The notes beneath the pieces were generated by a model that searched no databases, was not told where the DNA came from, and saw nothing but the letters and a program-made list of their open reading frames with translations. Shown here one piece after another: positions 1-8,003 of a stretch of 64,000 bases of DNA; positions within the stretch are counted from its first letter, which is position 1; every line of letters begins with the position of its first letter. Position numbers and translations under genes: made by a program. This DNA is from Cobetia sp. cqz5-12 (GTDB lineage: Bacteria > Pseudomonadota > Gammaproteobacteria > Pseudomonadales > Halomonadaceae): assembly GCF_016495405.1 (NCBI RefSeq), contig NZ_CP044522.1, forward strand, positions 682,001 through 746,000, read 5' to 3'.

Positions 1-279
1 GTCGCGCCGCAAGCTCTGGAGCTGCTTTTCCACCGGGCGGTGGGCAAGCCGTTTCATGTCAGCGTCGACAATCTTGAGCTGGAGGTGGATCGAGACGCCT
101 TCGCACAACGTGTGATGCAGCGCGCCGCCGATGTCGAGCAGCGCGGCCTGCCCGCGCGTGCCGCTGCCTTCCGCCATGCACTCGCCGGTGTCTGGCAGCA
201 AGGGATGTCGCTTGAGCAGGCCATCGCCCATGCCCGGTCCCTGTTGCCTGCGGTGGGAGAAGACGGCCGACTGGCGTGA
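1..279 (+). CDS. C-terminal part of an unidentified protein
   Basis: An open frame enters from the left edge in phase 1 and ends at TGA 277-279, giving the last 92 residues of a protein whose start lies outside the window. The fragment is mainly helical in character and rich in Ala, Arg and Gln. I recognise no domain, signal peptide or membrane segment. A GTG at 40 could act as a start, but the frame is open to base 1 with similar composition, so a truncated longer gene is more likely. The product is unknown. It is separated from the iron transporter by a regulatory region of about 230 bases. Confidence 0.6.
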   Translation, partial: VAPQALELLFHRAVGKPFHVSVDNLELEVDRDAFAQRVMQRAADVEQRGLPARAAAFRHALAGVWQQGMSLEQAIAHARSLLPAVGEDGRLA

Positions 280-410
280 TGCCTTTCTGCCCATGCCAGG
301 TGGTAGTGCCGTGGTTCGCCGGGCTTGCCTTTCGGAACTCGCCTCCCGAAGCGGGATTGCATTATCTGCAAATCAGCGTTGCACTCACGTTGCAGGTGTC
401 AGGGCTTTGT

Positions 411-433
411 GATTAGAATGATTCGCATTGACA
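411..433 (+). promoter_or_regulatory. Candidate Fur box overlapping a -35-like hexamer
   Basis: The 13-base inverted repeat AATGATTCGCATT at 417-429 resembles the core of gammaproteobacterial Fur boxes. It overlaps TTGACA at 428-433, a perfect -35 consensus. I could not find a convincing -10 at 16-18 bases. The site lies about 85 bases before the start of an iron-binding-protein gene, which fits iron repression. This is a visual match only. Confidence 0.5.
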
Positions 434-514
434 CAATGGTTCCGCTTTTACTGGCCTGCAGGTCTGCTCATGGCAGCTCTCGTCAGGACAGAACATCTTG
501 AACAGGGGTATTCG

Positions 515-1561
515 ATGACTGCTGTATCCATGATTTCTGCATCCTCCGCTCGCAAGCTGTTGTTGAGTGCGCTGGTCGGCGTGACGGCTGTCACGGCCAT
601 GCCGGCGCAAGCCCAGGAAGAGGTGAACGTCTATTCCTATCGTCAGGCCTATCTGATCGAGCCGTTCCTCAAGGAGTTCACCGAGGAGACCGGCGTCAAG
701 GTCAACGTGGTATTCGCCAAGCAGGGTCTGGCCGAGCGCCTCAAGCGTGAAGGTCGCAACACGCCGGCTGACGTCCTGCTGACGGTGGATATCGGTCGCC
801 TGCAGGAGCTGGTCGACGAAGGGCTGGTCAAGAGCGTCAACGACGACGTCATCGAAGCCAACTTGCCTGAGCAGTATCACGGCCCTGACAACCAGTGGTT
901 CGGTATCACCACCCGTGCCCGCGTGCTCTACACCAGTGTCGAGCGTCTCGAGGCCGGTCAGGTCGCAAGCTATGACGACCTGGCGGATCCGAGCCTCAAG
1001 GGCCGTGTCTGTTCGCGTGCCGGTGATCACCCCTACAACGTGGCATTGATCGCCTCGCGTATCGCCCACAACGGCGAGGAAGCGACCCGCGAATGGCTGG
1101 AAGGCTTCAAGGACAACCTGGCGCGCAAGCCGCAAGGCGGGGACCGCGATCAGATCAAGGCGATTCGTGACAATGTCTGTGACGTGGCCATCGGCAACAG
1201 CTACTACTACGGCAAGATGCTCGACAACGACGAGCAGCGTCCGTGGGCCGAGAAGGCACGTATCGAATTCCCGGACCAGAACGGTGTCGGCACGCACATG
1301 AACATCTCCGGCATGGCGATGACCAAGTACGCGCCGCACGAAGAGAATGCGCTCAAGCTGATGCGCTTCTTGACCGAGAAGACCGCTCAGCACATGTATG
1401 CCGAGGTCAATTTCGAGTATCCGGCCAATCCGGCTGCCGAAAGCTCGGAATTGCTGACGTCCTGGGGCGAGTTCAAGCAGGATGACCTCTCACTGACCGA
1501 GGTCGCCAAATACCGCAAGCGTGCTGCTCAGATGGTCAATGAAGTCGGTTTCAACCAGTAA
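515..1561 (+). CDS. fbpA: Fe(3+) ABC transporter substrate-binding protein (FbpA/FutA type)
   Basis: This is a periplasmic ferric-iron-binding protein of about 348 residues. The start is ATG 515, six bases after AGGGG at 504-508; an upstream in-frame TTG at 428 lies inside the promoter region and is not used here. Residues 1-33 form a signal peptide ending in AQA. The mature part begins EEVNVYSYRQ, typical of the family, and carries the SYYYG stretch (near 1200) whose tyrosines bind iron in FbpA-type proteins. It is followed by a strong terminator and then the permease gene, so the binding protein is probably made in excess. A candidate Fur box lies upstream. The family is clear; the exact iron chelate bound is not. 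Confidence 0.93.
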   Translation: MTAVSMISASSARKLLLSALVGVTAVTAMPAQAQEEVNVYSYRQAYLIEPFLKEFTEETGVKVNVVFAKQGLAERLKREGRNTPADVLLTVDIGRLQELVDEGLVKSVNDDVIEANLPEQYHGPDNQWFGITTRARVLYTSVERLEAGQVASYDDLADPSLKGRVCSRAGDHPYNVALIASRIAHNGEEATREWLEGFKDNLARKPQGGDRDQIKAIRDNVCDVAIGNSYYYGKMLDNDEQRPWAEKARIEFPDQNGVGTHMNISGMAMTKYAPHEENALKLMRFLTEKTAQHMYAEVNFEYPANPAAESSELLTSWGEFKQDDLSLTEVAKYRKRAAQMVNEVGFNQ

Positions 1562-1608
1562 CGGCACTCACCGCTGGCGTAAGCCATCGGATGGGATGTC
1601 ATGAACGA

Positions 1609-1640
1609 GAGGGGCTGTCGCGATGCGACAGCCCCTCTTC
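1609..1640 (+). terminator. Intrinsic terminator or attenuating hairpin after fbpA
   Basis: A perfect 13-bp stem (1609-1621 with 1625-1637) has a GAT loop and is followed by TTC. It sits between two co-directional genes of one transporter, so it probably limits read-through from the binding-protein gene to the permease gene. Confidence 0.8.
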
Positions 1641-1701
1641 GTATGAGTGAACAATGTAAAATAGACGCAATTGCAGTTGGCAGGTCAGTGAGGAAGAGCA
1701 G

Positions 1702-3510
1702 ATGACGCAAGGCAAGCGGCTGTTGGCAAAGCGAGGTGCGAGCCTTGGAGAGGAAGCCTGCGTGGCAACCAGCGCGACGGAGCTCGCCCTGGAGCGCGCA
1801 GCTGGCAGCACGTCAGCTGCCGAAGACGCGGCCATAAGACGCCGTCAGCGGCGCCTGGGCACGCACATGGGGTGGTTCGCGACGGCCTGGGGGGTCGCCG
1901 CACTGGTGGTGATGCCGGTGCTGGCCGTCATCTGGCTGGCGTTGTTCGGCGATGATGGCAGTGATCAGGCCGGTGACGGCATCTGGCCGCACCTCGTCTC
2001 CACCGTGCTGCCTGACTACGTCATGACGAGCCTGGCGCTGGTGGCCGGCGTGGCGGTGCTCAGCGGCAGCATGGGCGTGGTCTCGGCATGGCTGACCACC
2101 ATGTATCAGTTCCCGCTGCGGCGCACCTTCGAGTGGTCGTTGCTGCTGCCGTTCGCGATTCCTGCCAACGTCATCGCCTACATCTACACCGATGTCTTCG
2201 AGTATGCCGGGCCTTTCCAGGGCGCACTGCGTGCGCTGTTCGGCTGGGACTCGCCGCAGGATTACTACTTCCCCGAGATACGCAGTCTGGGCGGCGCCAT
2301 CCTGATGCTGTCGCTGGTGCTGTTTCCCTATGTCTTCATGCTGGCGCGCTCGGCGTTTCTCGATCAATCGCCCTCGCTGCGCGATGCCAGCCGCACCCTG
2401 GGCTGCAATGGCTGGCAGAGCTTCTGGCGAGTGGCGCTTCCCAGTGCACGTCCGGCGATCGCCGTCGGTCTGGCGCTGGCGATGATGGAGGCGCTCAATG
2501 ACTTCGGTACCGTCGATTACTTCGCGGTGCGTTCGCTGACCGCCGGCATCTTCGATGTGTGGCTCAACATGGGCAGTCTGCGGGGCGCGGCCCAGATCGC
2601 GCTGTGCCTGATGATCTTCGTGGTCACGCTGATCTGGCTGGAACGACATGCCCGGCGCCGGCAGCGCCAGTTCGGCAAGGGCGATCGCTATCGTCGCTAT
2701 CGTCGTCCGACCCTGCATGGCTGGCGCGCCGGACTGGCGACGCTGGCCTGCCTGCTGCCGCTGCTGTTCGGCTTCCTGTTGCCGGTGGGGCTGCTGACGC
2801 GGCATGCCATTCGCTACTTCGAGGAGTCGTGGACGCCGGACTTCGCCGGTTATGCGCTCAACAGCCTGATGCTGTCGGTGAGTGCTGCCGTGTTGACGCT
2901 GATCATCGGGGTGCTGCTGGCCTACGCCAAGCGGCTGGATCGCACCGCCAGCGTACAGCAGGCGCTCAAGCTCTCGAGCCTGGGTTATGCCATGCCGGGA
3001 GCCGTGCTGGGGCTGGGCGTGCTGGTGCCGTTGTCGGGTTTCGACAATGCGCTGGACAGCTTCCTGCGTGCCAACTTCGGATTTTCAAGCGGTCTGCTGC
3101 TGACGGGGACGATGGGCGCGATCATCATCGCCTATGTGGTGCGTTTCCTCGCCATTGCCGCGGGCTCCATCGAATCAAGTCTCGACAAGGTCACGCCCTC
3201 GATGGACATGGCGGCGCGCTCGCTGGGGGAGAACACATTCTCCACACTGCGCCGGGTGCACCTGCCCTTGATCCGTCCCGGCTTGCTGACCGCGGCGCTG
3301 GTGGTCTTCGTCGATGCCATGAAGGAGTTGCCGGCCACCTTGCTGCTGCGACCCTTCAACTTCGACACGCTCGCCACCCACGTCTATCAGTACGCCTCGG
3401 ATGAAATGCTCGAGCAGGCGGCGCTGCCGGCACTGGTGATCGTGGTGGTCGGCATCCTGCCGGTGATCGTGATCTCGCGCACCATCGTGGCCTCGCGCAG
3501 CGAGTCATGA
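1702..3510 (+). CDS. fbpB: Fe(3+) ABC transporter permease, two fused permease modules (FbpB type)
   Basis: This 602-residue inner-membrane protein translocates ferric iron delivered by the upstream binding protein. A hydrophilic N-terminus of about 55 residues precedes two tandem binding-protein-dependent permease modules of about 250 residues, each with several membrane segments and a cytoplasmic EAA-type loop (near EALNDFGTVD in the first half and DAMKELPATL in the second). This fused form is usual for FbpB/SfuB proteins. Start ATG 1702 follows GAGGAAGAG. No ATPase gene follows: the next gene is an unrelated HPP protein, so the energising subunit must be encoded elsewhere. Confidence 0.93.
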   Translation: MTQGKRLLAKRGASLGEEACVATSATELALERAAGSTSAAEDAAIRRRQRRLGTHMGWFATAWGVAALVVMPVLAVIWLALFGDDGSDQAGDGIWPHLVSTVLPDYVMTSLALVAGVAVLSGSMGVVSAWLTTMYQFPLRRTFEWSLLLPFAIPANVIAYIYTDVFEYAGPFQGALRALFGWDSPQDYYFPEIRSLGGAILMLSLVLFPYVFMLARSAFLDQSPSLRDASRTLGCNGWQSFWRVALPSARPAIAVGLALAMMEALNDFGTVDYFAVRSLTAGIFDVWLNMGSLRGAAQIALCLMIFVVTLIWLERHARRRQRQFGKGDRYRRYRRPTLHGWRAGLATLACLLPLLFGFLLPVGLLTRHAIRYFEESWTPDFAGYALNSLMLSVSAAVLTLIIGVLLAYAKRLDRTASVQQALKLSSLGYAMPGAVLGLGVLVPLSGFDNALDSFLRANFGFSSGLLLTGTMGAIIIAYVVRFLAIAAGSIESSLDKVTPSMDMAARSLGENTFSTLRRVHLPLIRPGLLTAALVVFVDAMKELPATLLLRPFNFDTLATHVYQYASDEMLEQAALPALVIVVVGILPVIVISRTIVASRSES

Positions 3511-3602
3511 CGGCGACAGCATCGGTATCAGCTTATTGCCATATGGCAGTTGTTCCTCGTGTGGAGATCGCCTAGGGTGCAGCGCTCGACACTGACAGGA
3601 CA

Positions 3603-4160
3603 ATGCCGGAGATGGTTCGCACGATGCTCAAGCCTTACGTAGCCAAGATGCGTGGTGGCCCCCTGAAGCGGGGCAGGCCACATGTTGCCGATGCCCTGTG
3701 GTCATGGCTCGGGGCCTTTCTGGGCATGGCGCTGATCGGCTGGCTGTCCTCGCATTATCTGGCGGTCAGCTCGCTGTTGCTGGTGGGGTCCTTCGGCGCG
3801 ACCTCGGTGCTGCTCTACGGCGCGCCGCACAGTCCTCTGGCTCAGCCACGCAATGTGCTGGGCGGCAACATGCTGTCGGCGCTGGTCGGTGTCGCCTGCT
3901 ATCACTGGCTGGGCGATGGCTGGCTGGCGGCGGCCATGGCGGTCTCGGTGGCACTGCTGGTCATGCAGTTGACGCACACCCTGCACCCGCCGGGCGGCGC
4001 CACGGCCTTGATCGCGGTGATCGGCGGTCAGCCGCTGCACGAGCTGAGCTACTGGTACGCTCTGTTGCCGGTGGGGCTTGGCTGTGCGGCGATGCTGGTG
4101 CTGGCGGTATTGATCAACAATCTGGCACGTCATCGCCGCTATCCGCTGCACTGGCATTGA
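3603..4160 (+). CDS. HPP family integral membrane protein
   Basis: This protein of 185 residues has four hydrophobic segments and the signature HPPGGATAL, with the His-Pro-Pro that names the family (PF04982). Members are small membrane proteins; some cyanobacterial and plant relatives have been linked to nitrite transport, but the role of this one is unknown. The start ATG 3603 is followed by a short basic cytoplasmic N-terminus. It lies 92 bases after the iron permease gene on the same strand with no terminator between, so co-transcription is possible, although no functional link to iron is evident. Confidence 0.85.
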   Translation: MPEMVRTMLKPYVAKMRGGPLKRGRPHVADALWSWLGAFLGMALIGWLSSHYLAVSSLLLVGSFGATSVLLYGAPHSPLAQPRNVLGGNMLSALVGVACYHWLGDGWLAAAMAVSVALLVMQLTHTLHPPGGATALIAVIGGQPLHELSYWYALLPVGLGCAAMLVLAVLINNLARHRRYPLHWH

Positions 4161-4376
4161 GCTCATCAAATGCGCGCTTCTGCAGGCGACGGCGGAAGAT
4201 GGTAGACTGGGCCATCGCCTGACGCGAGCGACTGGCTGCAGCCGGATAAGGTCCCTCTGACCGACTCTTTCTTTCCTGCGCCTGATACGCCTCGCTCCCT
4301 CTCCCGGCACGTGCCCGGCCAGGCGCCATTCCTTAATGATCGACCAGCACGTGGCCGGTCAGCCGAAGAGATATTG

Positions 4377-6104
4377 ATGACTGAGACTACTGCCAATTCC
4401 GTCCCGGCGTTTGCCTCCCTGGGGCTGTCCGCTCCTGTCCTGAAAGCGATCGCCGAGATGGGCTATTCCACGCCGTCTCCCGTACAGGCAGGTGCAATTC
4501 CTGCCGTGCTGGAAGGCCGTGATGTAATGGCTGCCGCGCGCACCGGTACCGGCAAGACCGCCGGTTTTGCCCTGCCGCTGGTCGAGCGCCTCTCACAGAG
4601 CGCTCCCGCAGGTGCCCGCAAGATCAAGGCCCTGATCGTCACGCCTACGCGTGAGCTGGCCGCGCAGATCGATGAGAACGTTACCGCCTATTCCCGTCAC
4701 CTGAAGCTGCGCAATGCCGTGGTATTCGGTGGCGTGAAGATCAACCCGCAGATCAGCCGCCTGTCCTCTGGCGTCGAGATCCTGACCGCCACACCGGGGC
4801 GCCTGCTGGACCTGCACTCCCAGAAGGCCATCGACTTCTCCGAGCTCGAGACACTCGTGCTGGATGAAGCCGACCGCATGCTGGACATGGGCTTCATCCA
4901 CGACATCCGCCGTCTGCTCAAGCTGCTGCCGACCAAGCGTCAGACGCTGCTGTTCTCCGCGACCTTCTCTGACGAGATTCGTGGCATGGCCAACAAGCTG
5001 CTGAATGACCCGGTGGCGGTGGAAGCCAGCCCGCGCAACACCACGGCCGAGAAGGTCGAGCAGCATATCCACACCGTGGAGAAGAGCCACAAGCCTTCGC
5101 TGCTCAAGCACCTGATCATCAAGGAAAACTGGCACCAGGTGCTGGTCTTCACCCGTACCAAGCACGGTGCCAACCGTCTGGCGACCAAGCTCGAGAAGTC
5201 CGGCATCAGTGCCGCGGCGATTCACGGCAACAAGAGCCAGAATGCGCGTACCAAGGCACTGGCCGGCTTCAAGAACGGCGAAGTGCGAGTGCTGGTCGCG
5301 ACGGACATCGCGGCACGTGGCCTGGATATCGAGCAGCTGCCGCAGGTCGTCAACTACGAACTGCCCAACGTGCCGGAAGACTACGTGCACCGTATCGGGC
5401 GTACCGGCCGTGCCGGCGCCAGCGGGCGTGCCATCTCGCTGGTCTCCAGTGATGAGCGCAAGGAGCTCGGCGGCATCGAGCGTCTGCTCAAGGGCAAGCT
5501 CAAGCGCGTCGAAGTGGAAGGTTTCGTGCCGGAAGTCGATGTCGAGCCGGAACGTGAACCGCGTCAGCCGCGTGGCGGCCAGCGTTCTGGCGGCCAGCGC
5601 TCTGGCAGCCAACGTACTGGTAGCAAGCCTGCCGCTGAAGGCCGTGGCAATGGCGGCCCGCGCTCGGGCGGCCAGCGCTCTGGCAGCAAGCCTGCCGGTG
5701 AAGGTCGTGGCAATGGCGGACCGCGATCGGGCGGTCAGCGCTCTGACGGCCAGCGCTCTGACGGCCAGCGCTCGGGTGGCCAGCGTACTGGCGGCAAGCC
5801 TGCTGCTGAAGGCCGTGGCAATGGCGGCCAGCGCTCGGGTGGCCCGCGTTCGGGCGGTCAGCGCTCTGACGGCCCGCGCACTGGTGGTCAACCTCAGCAG
5901 ACCGCGCGTGTCGATGATGACAACCGCGGCAATCGTGCACCGGTGCAGCGTGAAGTCGATGGCAATCGCGTCGCGCCGCAGCCGGAAGTGAACGGCAACC
6001 GTGCGCCGAATGCGCCGACCAATGATGAGCGTCCGCGTCGCCGCTCACGTGGTGGTCGCAACCGCTCCAGCGGTGGCAACGGTGGTGGCCGCTCCAACGG
6101 CTGA
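4377..6104 (+). CDS. rhlE: DEAD-box ATP-dependent RNA helicase RhlE
   Basis: This RNA helicase of 575 residues acts in RNA remodelling and ribosome or mRNA metabolism. Motifs in order: Q motif (YSTPSPVQ, about 30-37), Walker [10 protein letters not shown] (53-61), PTRELAAQ (90-97), [12 protein letters not shown] (163-166), SAT (194-196), then [14 protein letters not shown] and [10 protein letters not shown] in the second RecA domain. The last 190 or so residues are a low-complexity Gly/Gln/Arg/Ser tail with recurring GGQRS, GRGNGG and SKPA units, ending in a basic segment, probably RNA-binding. The start ATG 4377 follows GAAGAG; an in-frame GTG at 4311 has no good ribosome site. The 5' leader is about 215 bases long. 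Confidence 0.95.
   Translation: MTETTANSVPAFASLGLSAPVLKAIAEMGYSTPSPVQAGAIPAVLEGRDVMAAARTGTGKTAGFALPLVERLSQSAPAGARKIKALIVTPTRELAAQIDENVTAYSRHLKLRNAVVFGGVKINPQISRLSSGVEILTATPGRLLDLHSQKAIDFSELETLVLDEADRMLDMGFIHDIRRLLKLLPTKRQTLLFSATFSDEIRGMANKLLNDPVAVEASPRNTTAEKVEQHIHTVEKSHKPSLLKHLIIKENWHQVLVFTRTKHGANRLATKLEKSGISAAAIHGNKSQNARTKALAGFKNGEVRVLVATDIAARGLDIEQLPQVVNYELPNVPEDYVHRIGRTGRAGASGRAISLVSSDERKELGGIERLLKGKLKRVEVEGFVPEVDVEPEREPRQPRGGQRSGGQRSGSQRTGSKPAAEGRGNGGPRSGGQRSGSKPAGEGRGNGGPRSGGQRSDGQRSDGQRSGGQRTGGKPAAEGRGNGGQRSGGPRSGGQRSDGPRTGGQPQQTARVDDDNRGNRAPVQREVDGNRVAPQPEVNGNRAPNAPTNDERPRRRSRGGRNRSSGGNGGGRSNG
5574..5890 (+). repeat. In-frame repeats encoding the Gly/Gln/Arg/Ser tail of RhlE
   Basis: Units of 15 bases such as CAGCGCTCTGGCGGC recur with small changes and are organised into a longer unit of about 27 codons ([18 protein letters not shown]) present about three times. 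All copies keep the reading frame. Confidence 0.8.
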
Positions 6105-6130
6105 GCCGCGCCGTAGAGGCCAAGGCTTGA

Positions 6131-6174
6131 ACACAAACGCCCCGACAACCTTGCGGTTGTCGGGGCGTTTGTGT
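6131..6174. terminator. Bidirectional terminator with a perfect 20-bp stem
   Basis: Arms 6131-6150 and 6155-6174 are perfectly complementary around a TTGC loop. It lies between rhlE and a convergent gene and can serve both strands. Confidence 0.9.
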
Positions 6175-6195
6175 GTCAGGAGCGGGAACGTCTGA

Positions 6196-6762
6196 TCAGA
6201 CGTCTTCTTCCCAGTCGATCTCGTAATCCGGGCCAGTGCCCTGGATGTCTTGCTCGCCACGCACGCCATCACCGCGCAGTCGTGTGTGGATGGCCAGCAT
6301 CACCAGCACCTCATTGTCCGGGCGGAACGGCTGCAGCCCCTGTTCGAACAGCATGTTGTTGCGCTCGCGTGCCCAGTCGCCCGGGTCAAGCTCGGGGTAG
6401 AGGCCTTCCGCCGGTGCGAATTCGATGAACGGGTCCATGTTGTAGGCGTCGAACAGACGGGCCAGTGCCTGCTCGTCATCCATGACGCCGGTGGTATAGA
6501 GCGTGGTCTGGTAGTAGTCCTGCTCCAGCTCCTTGAGCACATCCAGGGGGCTGACGCCGAAGCTGCGCAGGTCATCCAGGCTGTAGTCGCCCAGCTCCAG
6601 CATCTCGCCGTCCAGCCATTCGTCATCCGGCTGGATCAGCACATGCTTCATCTGGCCATCGGGCAGCGCCCAGGCGATGGCCAGCGGCAGACTGGAGTCC
6701 TCGCCGGTCTCGACGGCGATGAAAGCGGGGAAGTCCCCTGTTTCGGGTTCATATTCGTGCAT
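6196..6762 (-). CDS. Conserved hypothetical protein, possible degenerate DnaQ/RNase H-like fold
   Basis: This soluble acidic protein of 188 residues starts at ATG 6762 and is not one I can assign to a named family. The N-terminal third runs PAFIAVETG, then LPLAIAWALPDG, then VLIQPDDEWL, followed by a helical segment with DDLRSFGVSPLDVLKELE and a later LARLFDAY helix. This order of strands and helices recalls DEDD (DnaQ-like) exonucleases, but the first catalytic Asp-x-Glu reads Val-Glu-Thr, so activity may be lost. The fold idea is an inference from the pattern alone. It is 48 bases upstream of tatD on the same strand, so they may be co-transcribed in the order tatD then this gene. Confidence 0.65.
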   Translation of the reverse strand: MHEYEPETGDFPAFIAVETGEDSSLPLAIAWALPDGQMKHVLIQPDDEWLDGEMLELGDYSLDDLRSFGVSPLDVLKELEQDYYQTTLYTTGVMDDEQALARLFDAYNMDPFIEFAPAEGLYPELDPGDWARERNNMLFEQGLQPFRPDNEVLVMLAIHTRLRGDGVRGEQDIQGTGPDYEIDWEEDV

Positions 6763-6810
6763 GGTGATGTCCAGAGCAGGGAAGCGTGCAGGGAAAGTCG
6801 TTGATGCCGA

Positions 6811-7761
6811 TTACAGGCGGAAGAAGCGTTGTGCGTTGGCGGTGGTGGCCTCTGCGAGCTCTTCCATGTCGATACCACGCAGCGCCGCGACCTCCGCCAT
6901 GATCCACACCAGCAGAGAGGGTTCATGACGCCGCCCCTTGAGCTTGGTGGGCAGATTGCGCGGTACCAGATAGGGGCAATCGGTTTCCAGCATCAGGCGT
7001 TCGAGGGGAATCTCGCGGCACAGGCTTCGCAGGTGTTCGCCTCGGCGCTCATCACACAACCAGCCGGTCAGGCCGATATGCAGGTCGAGATCCAGATAGC
7101 CGTAGAGCGTCTCGCGCTCACCGGTGAAACAGTGCACGACGGCGTGACTGATATCGTCGCGCCAGTGCTTGAGCATCTCGAGCATCTGGCGACCGGCGTC
7201 ACGTTCATGCAGAAACAGCGGCAGGCCTGTCTCGGCGGCCAGCGTCAGCTGCGCTTCGAACGCTCGGGCCTGTTCGGCGGGTGTCGAGAAGTTGCGATTG
7301 AAGTCGAGGCCACATTCCCCCACCGCGACCACCTCTGGCTGCGTCAGTAATTCCCGGATGCCGCGTTCGACGCCGTCGTTCCACTGGCTGGCATCATGGG
7401 GATGCACGCCGGCGGTGGCAGAAAGGCCACGATAGCGTGCCGCCAGTGCCTGGGCCTCACGCGAGCCATCCAGGCTGGTGCCGGTCAGGATCTGCTGGCT
7501 GACGCCCGCCGCGCGTGCTCGCAGCAAGGTACCCTCGATGTCGCGCGCGTAGCTCTCATGCGTCAGGTTGACGCCGATGTCGACCAGCGCAGAGGGGCTT
7601 GCGAAACGCAGCTCCGGTGCCAGCAGCGTCAGCGCGGCCGCGATATCGGCCTCGCCGAGTTCAAGGTCGTCACACAAGACGGCAAGCGTCTCGTCGGACA
7701 GTCGCTCGCTATCATAGTAGGGCAGGGAGGCAGGATCGGCATGCGGAGGAAGCGCGGACAT
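6811..7761 (-). CDS. tatD: TatD family metal-dependent deoxyribonuclease
   Basis: From about residue 60 the protein (316 residues) follows E. coli TatD closely: VDIGVNLTH, TAGVHPHDASQW, VAVGECGLDFNRNFSTP, VHCFTG, GLTGWLCDERRG and LETDCPYLVPR. TatD proteins are cytoplasmic metal-dependent nucleases implicated in DNA repair or fragmentation. Before the TatD core there is an extra stretch of about 59 residues, acidic and helical, that E. coli TatD (about 260 residues) lacks. No ATG, GTG or TTG sits directly before the VDIGVNL start, so the extension seems to be translated from ATG 7761, which has AAGGG upstream. The gene is divergent from uup. Confidence 0.92.
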   Translation of the reverse strand: MSALPPHADPASLPYYDSERLSDETLAVLCDDLELGEADIAAALTLLAPELRFASPSALVDIGVNLTHESYARDIEGTLLRARAAGVSQQILTGTSLDGSREAQALAARYRGLSATAGVHPHDASQWNDGVERGIRELLTQPEVVAVGECGLDFNRNFSTPAEQARAFEAQLTLAAETGLPLFLHERDAGRQMLEMLKHWRDDISHAVVHCFTGERETLYGYLDLDLHIGLTGWLCDERRGEHLRSLCREIPLERLMLETDCPYLVPRNLPTKLKGRRHEPSLLVWIMAEVAALRGIDMEELAEATTANAQRFFRL

Positions 7762-7820
7762 CGGACACCCTTGGGATCGCGGGGAGGGAGAAGACACGTG
7801 ACGTGATTTCAAGCGGTCGG

Positions 7821-7900
7821 CCATTCTACCCAAGGCGCCGGCGTCTTTCAGCCCTTGCGGCGTCTTCCATCGCCTGCACGTCGCGCCTCGGGTAGAATGG
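7821..7900. promoter_or_regulatory. Inverted pair of -10-like sequences between tatD and uup
   Basis: An 11-base sequence GGGTAGAATGG occurs at 7890-7900 and its exact reverse complement at 7821-7831. Each contains TAGAAT, a good -10 hexamer, pointing toward uup and tatD respectively. I could not find clear -35 boxes, so these are candidate divergent promoters only. Confidence 0.35.
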
Positions 7901-8003
7901 CGGCATTCTCCGGCGCGTGTCGCTGGTGGCGGCGTCGTCCGCCTGACTCCCACTTCCTCCGTGGCCTTCCCGGCCGTGGACCCGTCACGAGTTGCTGCAC
8001 CAC

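Noticed and set aside
428..514. Upstream in-frame TTG start for the iron-binding protein
   Set aside because: The TTG is part of the -35-like TTGACA and the Fur-box-like dyad; the extension would spoil the signal peptide, while ATG 515 has a good ribosome site.
4593..5891. 432-codon frame opposite rhlE
   Set aside because: Shadow of the conserved helicase gene; it shows Thr/Arg/Ala repeats only as the mirror of the Gly/Arg tail.
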